Shown: in pieces, positions 17,617 to 23,984 of the stretch
Position numbering within the stretch: the stretch's first letter is position 1
Layout: every line of letters begins with the position of its first letter
DNA from: Pyrinomonadaceae bacterium
Lineage (GTDB): Bacteria; Acidobacteriota; Blastocatellia; Pyrinomonadales; Pyrinomonadaceae
Length of the DNA stretch: 37,832 nucleotides
Direction of reading: 5' to 3'
Assembly: GCA_022843305.1 (NCBI GenBank)
Contig: JALHNX010000031.1
Coordinates: 1 to 37,832 of the forward strand
Notes under the pieces: generated by a model
Database searches by the model: none
What the model saw: the letters and a program-made list of their open reading frames with translations, nothing else
Told to the model about the DNA's origin: nothing
Program-made: the position numbers and the translations under genes

Positions 17617-18005
17617 AATTTTCGCAGGTCTTCAGCGTTGAAAAAAGCGATATTGACGGGCAGGGACACGTCAATAATGTCGCTTACGTGCGCTGGATTC
17701 AGGATGCGGCGGTCGCGCATTGGCTCTCGGTCACGACCGAAGAAATACGCGAAAGATTTACGTGGATGCTGACGCGGCACGAGATTGACTTTAAAAAACA
17801 AACTTTTGCGGACGAGGAAGTTACGATCACGACCTGGGTCGGGACACCGACGAGAGTTTCGTGGGAAAGATTTACGGAAATCCGGCGCGGCGCGGATTTA
17901 CTGGTTAAGGCGCGGAGCATTTGGTGTTTGATTGACCGAAAAACGCTCCGTCCGGCGCGAATCGGGGAAGATTTTAAAAGGCGGTTCGGTAATAATGCGA
18001 CATAA
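17613..18005 (+). CDS. Hot-dog fold acyl-CoA thioesterase (4HBT type)
   Basis: 130 residues. The start overlaps the stop of the preceding gene by ATGA, indicating translational coupling. The signature is DIDGQGHVNNVAYVRWIQDAA (the Asp/His/Asn stretch of 4-hydroxybenzoyl-CoA-type thioesterases), then HEIDFKKQTFADEEVTITTWV and ARSIWCLIDRKTLRPARI. Such enzymes hydrolyse acyl-CoA or acyl-ACP thioesters. The substrate is unknown. The coupled SnoaL-like protein suggests both act on one small-molecule route (inference). Confidence 0.88.
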   Translation: MKFSQVFSVEKSDIDGQGHVNNVAYVRWIQDAAVAHWLSVTTEEIRERFTWMLTRHEIDFKKQTFADEEVTITTWVGTPTRVSWERFTEIRRGADLLVKARSIWCLIDRKTLRPARIGEDFKRRFGNNAT

Positions 18006-18028
18006 ATTTTGAAGGAGTAACGAACACG

Positions 18029-18514
18029 ATGTATTATCTCGCAATCAACGGACAACGAACGGGACCATACGAAGCGCACGACATTCAGCGAATGCTGCGG
18101 CAAGGCGCAATCGGTTATGACACGCTTTTCTGGAAGGACGGAATGTTCAACTGGGAAGCGATCGGTTCGCAGAAACATCTGTTTGAAACGACATATCAAC
18201 AGCCGCAAGCCTATCAACAGCCGGGTTTTCAACAGCAACAATACGGGCAGCCGATGCAGGTTTATCAACAACCGATGCTCGCGCATCAGATGAATCCGCC
18301 GAAAACCCGGGTGACCTATATTTTACTCGCATTTTTTCTCGGCGGTCTGGGCGTTCATAATTTTTACGCCGGTTACAGCGGAAAAGGCGTAACTCAGCTT
18401 TTGCTGACCTTGTTTTTGTGGTGGACGATCGTTGTCCCGATCGGCGTGTGGATTTGGATAATCGTCGAAATGTGTACGGTTGACCGCGACGCTTACGGCA
18501 ATCCTTTGACATAA
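18029..18514 (+). CDS. GYF_2 (DUF4339) - TM2 domain membrane protein
   Basis: 161 residues with GGAG upstream. Residues 1-52 form a GYF_2 domain ([31 protein letters not shown]). A Gln/Pro/Tyr-rich linker (~56-88) follows, then a TM2 domain with two helices and the hallmark [21 protein letters not shown] and a [18 protein letters not shown] helix, ending [12 protein letters not shown]-type domains bind proline-rich peptides. The Pro-rich zinc-ribbon protein encoded 400 bp downstream could be a partner (speculative). The function is not established. Confidence 0.9.
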   Translation: MYYLAINGQRTGPYEAHDIQRMLRQGAIGYDTLFWKDGMFNWEAIGSQKHLFETTYQQPQAYQQPGFQQQQYGQPMQVYQQPMLAHQMNPPKTRVTYILLAFFLGGLGVHNFYAGYSGKGVTQLLLTLFLWWTIVVPIGVWIWIIVEMCTVDRDAYGNPLT

Positions 18515-18525
18515 AATGAATAGAT

Positions 18526-18603
18526 ATGAAAGACAGAATTTCCGTCAATCCGAATATTCATTTCGGCAAACCCTGTGTTACGGGAACGCGGATTACAGTC
18601 CAA
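18526..18603 (+). pseudogene. DUF433 antitoxin-like gene, 5' fragment
   Basis: From the ATG at 18526 the frame gives [18 protein letters not shown] followed by TGTRITVQ, the conserved head of DUF433 proteins (VbhA/VapB-like antitoxin fold). The similarity stops at that point and the frame ends at 18630. Normal members continue for another ~45 residues. The break coincides with the start of an ndk fragment in another frame. Confidence 0.8.
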
Positions 18604-18782
18604 CCAAGGCGATTGAACTCAATCGCCTGATGGGCGCGACCAATCCGGCGGAAGCCGACGAAGGAACTTTGCGGAAAGAATTTGCGGGTTCAATCGGCGA
18701 AAATGCGGTTCACGGTTCGGACTCGGACGAAAATGCGGCGATCGAGATCGCATATTTCTTTAGTAAACTTGAATTAGTTTAA
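18603..18782 (+). pseudogene. ndk: Nucleoside diphosphate kinase, 3' fragment
   Basis: In the frame that starts 18516, residues from 18606 read [20 protein letters not shown], then [20 protein letters not shown] and IEIAYFFS. This is the last ~58 residues of NDK, including the phosphohistidine in NAVHGSDS. The first ~85 residues, with the nucleotide-binding part, are missing. The upstream part of the open frame is out-of-frame DUF433 sequence. The gene cannot encode a working NDK. It is likely a deletion product joining two neighbouring genes. Confidence 0.85.
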
Positions 18783-18809
18783 GTAAAAAGCTATAAAGAG
18801 AGTCAAGAA

Positions 18810-18886
18810 AGTTTAGAAAGTTTGGGAAAGTTCAGGCAGTAAATCTCATCCCAAACTTTCTAAACTTCCCAAACTTCCTAAACTTT
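18810..18886. repeat. Long inverted repeat of tandem words (agtttaga / tctaaact), locus B
   Basis: The arms 18810-18827 and 18849-18866 are perfectly complementary over 18 bp with a 21-bp loop, and a further tandem copy (tcccaaacttcctaaacttt) follows. It lies between the ndk scar and the zinc-ribbon gene. Confidence 0.78.
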
Positions 18887-18907
18887 AAATCAAGGACGAA
18901 AAAACAG

Positions 18908-20221
18908 ATGAAAAAATGCCCGAATTGCCAGAAAGAATTTCCTGATACAATGCGTTTTTGCCAGACCGACGGAACTCCGCTGATCGAAGAATCTCAGCCC
19001 GAAGACCCTTTAAAAACGACGGTTGTCCGGCAGGAAGACATCGCTTCGGCAATTCCGCCGGCAGACCCTTTCAAAACAATGGTCGCGGGTTCGTCTAACC
19101 GCGAAGACAGCGGCGATCTGCTGCAACTGCCCGAAGAAGAAGAGTTTGACCCGTTGAAAACGATGGTTGCCGCGCCGATTGGACAAAACAAACCGATTTT
19201 GGAAGACCCGAAACCCGAACCGCCCAAATTCGAGGAAATCAAGGAAGAGATCAAATCCGAATCGTCGCCGTTCAGCGGTTTTTCACAGCCGAGCGAACCT
19301 TTGCCCGAAGCACCGAAGGATTATTCTGCCGACCCGACGCTTTTTCAGCCCGAACCGCCGAAGTTTAACGAACCGAGCCTGAATCCGCCGAGCTTCAGCG
19401 ATTCGTCGTCCAAGGAAGAAAACGATTTGCCGCAGACGATGATGCAGAATTCGTGGGATAACGCGCCGAAATCCGAGCAGTCGCCATATTCGAACGATTC
19501 GCCGTTTTCAAAACCGAACGACGCGCCGATGGCATCGCCGTTCGATAAACCGTTCGATACGCCGAAGCCGTTCGAGGAACAGAAATCTTCGTTTGAACAG
19601 CCGCCATCGTCTTTCAACGAACCGCCGTCGCCTTTCGGAAATCAGCCGTCGTCGCCTTTTAATCAGCAGTTCGACGCACCGAAGGAATCATCATTCGATC
19701 AGCCGCCGCAAGCATCTTTTGAAAATCAGCCCGCATCTTTTGAACCGCAAACGCCGATGTTTCAGGAACCCTCGAATCAATTCGATCAGGCAAATCAGGG
19801 ATTCGGCACGAATCAGCCTCTGCAGCAGAACGAATGGAATCCGCCGCCGTCGCCCGAACAGGGTTGGGGCGATCAGGGATTAGGCGCGAACACGCCGTTT
19901 CAGCCTCCGGTCGTCGGGGCGGGAAAAAGTCAGGGCTTGGCAATCGCTTCGATAGTTTGCGGCGGAATCAGCCTTTTGTCGCTGGTCGGTTTGGTCATCC
20001 CGTTTGTCAATTTTCTCTGTTTCTTTGGCTCACCGGCTTTGGGATTGGCGGGAATCATTACCGGATTTTTAGCGCGCAGCCGCGCAAACCGCGACCCCGA
20101 ACAATACGGCGGCGGCGGACTCGCTCTGGGCGGAATCATTACCGGCGCGTTGTCAATTTTAGCCACGATCGGTTTGATACTCGTTACCGTCGTGTGGTTT
20201 GGCTATTTGGCAAGCAGATAG
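18908..20221 (+). CDS. Zinc-ribbon / Pro-rich / DUF4190 membrane protein with DPxKTxV repeats
   Basis: 437 residues. The N-terminus is a zinc-ribbon-like MKKCPNCQKEFPDTMRFCQ (C4, C7, C18; no fourth Cys, Asp21 in its place). Three copies of an acidic-flanked motif follow: DPLKTTVV (33-40), DPFKTMVA (53-60) and DPLKTMVA (81-88). Then comes ~220 residues rich in Pro, Ser, Phe, Gln and Glu with SPF/PPSF units, surely disordered. The last ~105 residues are a DUF4190 domain with two or three helices (GLAIASIVCGGISLLSLVG; GGIITGALSILATIGLILV). The Thr motifs resemble FHA-recognised phosphothreonine sites and may be kinase targets (inference). AAGGA lies 12 bases before the ATG. Confidence 0.85.
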   Translation: MKKCPNCQKEFPDTMRFCQTDGTPLIEESQPEDPLKTTVVRQEDIASAIPPADPFKTMVAGSSNREDSGDLLQLPEEEEFDPLKTMVAAPIGQNKPILEDPKPEPPKFEEIKEEIKSESSPFSGFSQPSEPLPEAPKDYSADPTLFQPEPPKFNEPSLNPPSFSDSSSKEENDLPQTMMQNSWDNAPKSEQSPYSNDSPFSKPNDAPMASPFDKPFDTPKPFEEQKSSFEQPPSSFNEPPSPFGNQPSSPFNQQFDAPKESSFDQPPQASFENQPASFEPQTPMFQEPSNQFDQANQGFGTNQPLQQNEWNPPPSPEQGWGDQGLGANTPFQPPVVGAGKSQGLAIASIVCGGISLLSLVGLVIPFVNFLCFFGSPALGLAGIITGFLARSRANRDPEQYGGGGLALGGIITGALSILATIGLILVTVVWFGYLASR

Positions 20222-20236
20222 TTTAGAATTAAATCT

Positions 20237-20785
20237 ATGTCAGTTATCACAGATGTTATTCAATCAGCCGTCGCAGTGTTCAAAGGAATGAGGCGCACGA
20301 TTTCCGAAATTCCGCGCGAAAAATGGACGGTTCAGTATCCCGACGTGCCGGTCACGGTGCAGCCGCGTTACCGCGGAATGCACCTGCTTCACGTTGACGA
20401 AAACGGCAAGGAAAAATGCGTCGCGTGCTACTTATGCGCGGCGGCTTGCCCGTCGGATTGCATTTATATTGAAGCGCAAGACGATGCCCGACCTTACCCG
20501 GAACGCGTCGGACGCGATGAACGCTACGCGAAAGTTTACAACATTGACTACGGACGCTGCATTTTCTGCGGTTTCTGTGTCGAAGCCTGTCCGAAAGACG
20601 CGATCACGCACGGTTACAACTTTGAAATCTCAGTCTATAACCGCGCCGATCTGCTCAAAACTAAGGACGATTTGCTGATTACCAAGCAGAAACAGTCGAA
20701 AAATTACCGCGTCGCGCTATCAGACGAAGACGTTGATTCGGAATTCAAGGAAGTTGATTCCGTTGGGATAAAATTCAGGTTATAA
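20237..20785 (+). CDS. nuoI: NADH-quinone oxidoreductase subunit I (2x[4Fe-4S])
   Basis: 182 residues. It has two complete ferredoxin-type clusters: C61-x2-C64-x2-C67-x3-C71-P and C108-x2-C111-x2-C114-x3-C118-P, carrying electrons toward quinone in complex I. Family context sequences PRYRGMHLL, GKEKCVACYLC, IDYGRCIFCGFCVEACP and the C-terminal YNRADLL support NuoI rather than a generic ferredoxin. No other nuo gene is in the window. It starts 15 bp after the DUF4190 gene, whose product is unrelated. Either the complex I genes are scattered in this genome or this is an extra copy. Confidence 0.93.
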   Translation: MSVITDVIQSAVAVFKGMRRTISEIPREKWTVQYPDVPVTVQPRYRGMHLLHVDENGKEKCVACYLCAAACPSDCIYIEAQDDARPYPERVGRDERYAKVYNIDYGRCIFCGFCVEACPKDAITHGYNFEISVYNRADLLKTKDDLLITKQKQSKNYRVALSDEDVDSEFKEVDSVGIKFRL

Positions 20786-20791
20786 CTAAAA

Positions 20792-20826
20792 CTCACGATT
20801 TGCCTTTATTTGAGGCAAATCGTGAG
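20792..20826 (+). terminator. 14-bp hairpin after nuoI
   Basis: CTCACGATTTGCCT - ttatttg - AGGCAAATCGTGAG is perfectly paired. There is no T run after it, so termination is uncertain. It is placed 6 bp past the nuoI stop. Confidence 0.5.
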
Positions 20827-20926
20827 CGTCAGCAATCCCGTTTCTCGCTTCGGGCGTTATATTATTTGAGCCTTAGGTAAAGTATTTTTTCTTGATTTCC
20901 AAATAATACAGGAGTATTTTATTTCT

Positions 20927-21349
20927 GTGAAAGAATTAGCCGAAAACGAAGAAGCTCAAGAAAAAGTAAGTTTTGTAAAGGATAGAATTTCCTTGTTTAC
21001 GACCGCCATTTTTTTTGTTTCGGGTTCTTTTTTGGCGGATGCTTTTGTGGGAACGTGGAAATTATACGGTTTTCTGTTCCTTTTGTTTTTACTCTATTTG
21101 GTAATTCAGCAAATTCTGGACAAAAAATATAATCAGCCTTTCAACTTTAAAGAACTCTTTAAAAAGATGGGTTTTTCTATGATTGTTTTACTATTTGGCT
21201 ATAATTTGACCAACTTAACGGATTTTATTTCTGCAAGTTTTCCCGACAACTTTTTATTTTCAAAAATCTTTTCTGCTTTAGTCGGTTTTTCAATACTTTT
21301 CTTGGTAATTTTCGTTTTTCAAATAATCGAAGAAAACTCCGAAACATAA
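20927..21349 (+). CDS. Hypothetical integral membrane protein
   Basis: 140 residues from a GTG codon with CAGGAG 12 bases before it. After a charged N-terminus come three or four hydrophobic segments: about residues 24-41, 46-62, 82-98 and 113-134. The N-terminus is cytoplasmic-like and acidic/basic mixed, and the C-terminus is acidic (EENSET). No family motif is recognised. The base composition is more AT-rich than most of its neighbours. The next gene follows after 22 bp, so both may be co-transcribed. Confidence 0.65.
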   Translation: MKELAENEEAQEKVSFVKDRISLFTTAIFFVSGSFLADAFVGTWKLYGFLFLLFLLYLVIQQILDKKYNQPFNFKELFKKMGFSMIVLLFGYNLTNLTDFISASFPDNFLFSKIFSALVGFSILFLVIFVFQIIEENSET

Positions 21350-21371
21350 AATTGTTGTATAATCTTTCGTC

Positions 21372-21986
21372 GTGGACACCGAAAATTTACCGCCGTCAAA
21401 TAAAGGCAGAAATTACGAGATAAAGGCAATCGGCTTGCGTGAATTTGCGGGACTCAGGCGCGATGACGAGCGTTTGAATCCGTTCGATCTGGCGAAATAC
21501 GCGAATCTTCTGGTTGCTTCGTTCGAGCAGATCGAACCTTTCCTGACCGACGAAACCAAAGAACATCTCTTGAACGGCGCGAAAGATAAATGGTCGGGCG
21601 GCGCGTGTTCGCAAAAACTGCCCGACGGCAGAAAGCTGATTATCTTGAATCCGACGCACGGTGCGAACCGGCAAAATGCGACTTTGATGGAAGAGATCAG
21701 CCACGTTTTTCTCGGTCATAAACCGTCGCGGCTCGCCATCACGAATTACAACAAAGACGGAAAAGTCATCGCCCGCGATTATCACGCCGAGATTGAAGAA
21801 GAAGCCTATTCGGTCGGCGCGGCGGCATTGGTTCCGTATTCCGCGCTGCGCCGTTTTGTACTCCAGGGCAAATCTTCACGCGAGATCGCGCGGCATTTTA
21901 ATGTCAGCCGCGAGCTGGTCGAATACCGTATGAAAGTTTCGCGCCTCTGGGACGATTACAAAAAATGGCTGATGAATAATGGTTAA
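21372..21986 (+). CDS. ImmA/IrrE (M78)-like protein with altered zinc motif
   Basis: 204 residues from a GTG. A TATAAT at 21358-21363 lies so close that the transcript may begin at or near this codon. The central region has the arrangement of M78 peptidases, TLMEEISHVFLGH, where the expected HExxH reads E107-E108-I-S-H111, and the downstream acidic motif EEEAYSVGAAALVP is kept. The first zinc-binding His is therefore Glu. The C-terminus (SREIARHFNVSRELVEYRMK) looks like a helix-turn-helix. IrrE/ImmA proteins cut repressors in stress or phage responses. Whether this one is catalytic is doubtful. No repressor partner is adjacent. Confidence 0.78.
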   Translation: MDTENLPPSNKGRNYEIKAIGLREFAGLRRDDERLNPFDLAKYANLLVASFEQIEPFLTDETKEHLLNGAKDKWSGGACSQKLPDGRKLIILNPTHGANRQNATLMEEISHVFLGHKPSRLAITNYNKDGKVIARDYHAEIEEEAYSVGAAALVPYSALRRFVLQGKSSREIARHFNVSRELVEYRMKVSRLWDDYKKWLMNNG

Positions 21987-22073
21987 TGGTTAATTATTAA
22001 TTGTTAATTAAGGATTTACCATTTACCATTAAAAATTAATCATTAACAATTAACAATTAATAATTAACCATTA
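21984..22073. repeat. Long inverted repeat of tandem words (ggttaatt / aattaacc), locus C
   Basis: The arms 21984-22007 and 22050-22073 are perfectly complementary over 24 bp, with extra tandem variants between them (ttaccatttaccatt, attaacaattaacaa). The right arm ends on the base before the ATG of the next gene, and the left arm overlaps the stop of the previous one. Confidence 0.85.
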
Positions 22074-23363
22074 ATGAACGATTCCAATCCAAAAAGTTCA
22101 CATCCCGACCCGCAATTAACAACAGTTGATAAACTGCGAATGTTGCTCGACATTACGAAGAAAATCAGCCGTTCGCTCGACGTTGACGAGGTTTTAACGC
22201 TCGTGATGGACACGCTCGGCTCTTTAATCCATTACGATGCCGCCGGAATTTATCTGGTTGATCAGGAACGCGCGCCGGAAAATCCGTATATTTTCAAATC
22301 AAAGGCGTTACGCGGCTATAAAATCCCGTTCGCGCTGGTCGAGCCGCGCATAAAATTGGGCGAAGGTTTTATCGGATACGTCGCGCAAACCGGCAAACCC
22401 GTGATTTCGCCGGACGTGCATCAGGACGAACGATATGTTCACGCCCGCAAACAGACGCGCTCGGAAATGGCGGCACCGATTATCTCAAACGACAAGGTGA
22501 TCGGCGTTTTCGACCTCGAAAGCGACGCGCTCGATTCCTACACCGACGACGATTTACAGCTTTTGATGCTGCTCGCTTCGCAAGTTGCGATCATCATCGA
22601 AAAAGCCGAGCTTTACGAGCAATTCGTCAAGAAAAAACGCCTCGAAGCCCAGCTTGAGATCGCGCGCGGTGTTCAACTTGAACTGCTTCCAGATCACGAC
22701 CCGAAGATCAAGGATTTTGACATCAGCGCGTATATTTTCCCGGCAGAAGAAGTTTCGGGCGATTATTACGATTGGGTAAAAACCGTCGAAGACCAGCTCG
22801 GAATCGTCGTCGCCGATGCGGTCGGCAAGGGAATTCCCGCCGCGCTTTTGACGGCTTTTTTGCGCGCGTCCTTGAGATTAGCCGTGCAGATCGGCTACGC
22901 GCCGAACATCGCTTTGGCGAAAGTCAGCAATCTTTTGTGGGATTCGGTCGAATCGCATCAGTTTATCACCGCGATCTACGGAACTTTGGACGCGACGAAT
23001 AAAACCTTCGTTTTTTCGAATGCCGGACATAATCCGCCGTTGCTCATAAAGCCGAACGGCGAACACCGCTTTGTCGAATACGGCGATCTGCCGCTCGGAA
23101 TGTTCCGCGAAATGCGTTATCACCAGCATTTTATAAAGTTTGAAGAAGGACAGGTTCTTGTACTTTACACTGACGGAATCACCGAAGCCGCCCGCGAAGA
23201 CGGCGAAGAATTCGGACGCGAAAAGTTGGTTGAAAGAGTTTTGGAAGGAATTCATCTGCCGGCAAAGGAAATGATTGATTTTATCCGCAAAGGTGTCGCC
23301 GATTTTACCGAGCGGAAATTTCTCGACGATGACGGAACGCTTTTTGTCGTCAAAGCACTGTAG
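22074..23363 (+). CDS. GAF - PP2C (SpoIIE/RsbU-like) serine phosphatase
   Basis: 429 residues. Residues ~20-185 are a GAF domain (LLDITKKISRSLDVDEVL, GEGFIGYVAQTGKPV, SEMAAPIISNDKVIGVFDLES). After a coiled linker (EKAELYEQFVKKKRLEAQLE) comes a SpoIIE phosphatase domain with GDYYDWV, VVADAVGKGIPAALL, FSNAGHNPPLLI, LYTDGITEA and the terminal DDGTLFVV. The metal-binding Asp residues are present. Such proteins dephosphorylate anti-anti-sigma factors (partner switching) or other phosphoserine proteins in response to a signal bound by GAF. No STAS or kinase partner lies nearby. No Shine-Dalgarno is seen because the start is preceded directly by an inverted-repeat arm. Confidence 0.92.
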   Translation: MNDSNPKSSHPDPQLTTVDKLRMLLDITKKISRSLDVDEVLTLVMDTLGSLIHYDAAGIYLVDQERAPENPYIFKSKALRGYKIPFALVEPRIKLGEGFIGYVAQTGKPVISPDVHQDERYVHARKQTRSEMAAPIISNDKVIGVFDLESDALDSYTDDDLQLLMLLASQVAIIIEKAELYEQFVKKKRLEAQLEIARGVQLELLPDHDPKIKDFDISAYIFPAEEVSGDYYDWVKTVEDQLGIVVADAVGKGIPAALLTAFLRASLRLAVQIGYAPNIALAKVSNLLWDSVESHQFITAIYGTLDATNKTFVFSNAGHNPPLLIKPNGEHRFVEYGDLPLGMFREMRYHQHFIKFEEGQVLVLYTDGITEAAREDGEEFGREKLVERVLEGIHLPAKEMIDFIRKGVADFTERKFLDDDGTLFVVKAL

Positions 23364-23366
23364 AAA

Positions 23367-23441
23367 AATGATGAAGTAGGAATGATGAATGATGAATTTA
23401 TTTGATTTAAATTCATCATTCATCATTCCTACTTCATCATT
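23367..23441. repeat. Perfect 34-bp inverted repeat of tandem words (gatgaat / attcatc), locus D
   Basis: The arms 23367-23400 and 23408-23441 are exact reverse complements over 34 bp around a 7-nt loop (tttgatt). Each arm is built of atgatga / gaatgat words. It begins 4 bp after the phosphatase stop and is immediately followed by a second, GC-richer hairpin. Confidence 0.9.
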
Positions 23442-23470
23442 AAAGAAAAACGCGGGAAGCGTTTTTCTTT
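23442..23470. terminator. Intrinsic terminator after the PP2C phosphatase gene
   Basis: A perfect 12-bp stem, AAAGAAAAACGC - gggaa - GCGTTTTTCTTT, with a T-rich right arm. It can work for the plus-strand phosphatase and, through the A-rich left arm, for the minus-strand gene beyond. Confidence 0.7.
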
Positions 23471-23528
23471 CAAACCACCTTCCCGCGTTCCTTATTCAGT
23501 TGTATTGGAAATTGTAAAACTTTTTTCT

Positions 23529-23786
23529 TTAGTGTCCCGTCAGCGAATTATGCACTGCATCGCCGCCCGGCACGATCGGTGTTTGATAATCACCGTAGTT
23601 TAGTTTGTCGGTTGACGTTGATAATGCGTAAACGTCAAAACCGAAGGCATCGAAAAATTGTGCCAATTCAATCGAGCTATCCAGATAAACAACTTCTGCA
23701 TAACCCAATTCGCCGCGAATTTCGAGCAGTCTTTCGACTACTTCGAGCGGTGCGAAACATTTTACCGGGTCTTTATAAGTTGCCAT
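23529..23786 (-). CDS. Small hypothetical protein
   Basis: 85 residues from the ATG at 23786 (MATYKDPVKCF) with AAAGAGG upstream; an in-frame start at 23831 is less likely. It is acidic and soluble. Segments include PLEVVERLLEIRGELGYAEVV, YLDSSIELAQFFDAFGFDVYALS and a glycine/proline C-terminus ending NSLTGH. There is no membrane segment or known motif. It stands alone between the phosphatase terminator and the divergent FecR gene. No function is offered. Confidence 0.6.
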   Translation of the reverse strand: MATYKDPVKCFAPLEVVERLLEIRGELGYAEVVYLDSSIELAQFFDAFGFDVYALSTSTDKLNYGDYQTPIVPGGDAVHNSLTGH

Positions 23787-23984
23787 AATAATTGCCTCTT
23801 TATCAATTTGCCTGCCAAACCGCACAAGCATCGTTTTAGATTACGTTCCACCGTGAAAGGTTGTTCTGTTATTTTCAACAATCAGTTGATTTTCGACCAA
23901 CTGCAACCTTTAGACGAAAAAAGTTGTCTATTTATCATAAAAGATTTAAAATAATTTCATAATCAGTCCAAAAGGAGTAAAAAA

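Noticed and set aside
11617..23441. The intergenic repeat loci as a CRISPR array
   Set aside because: The words are adjacent or mirrored, with no constant repeat of 24-40 bp separated by unique spacers and no cas genes.
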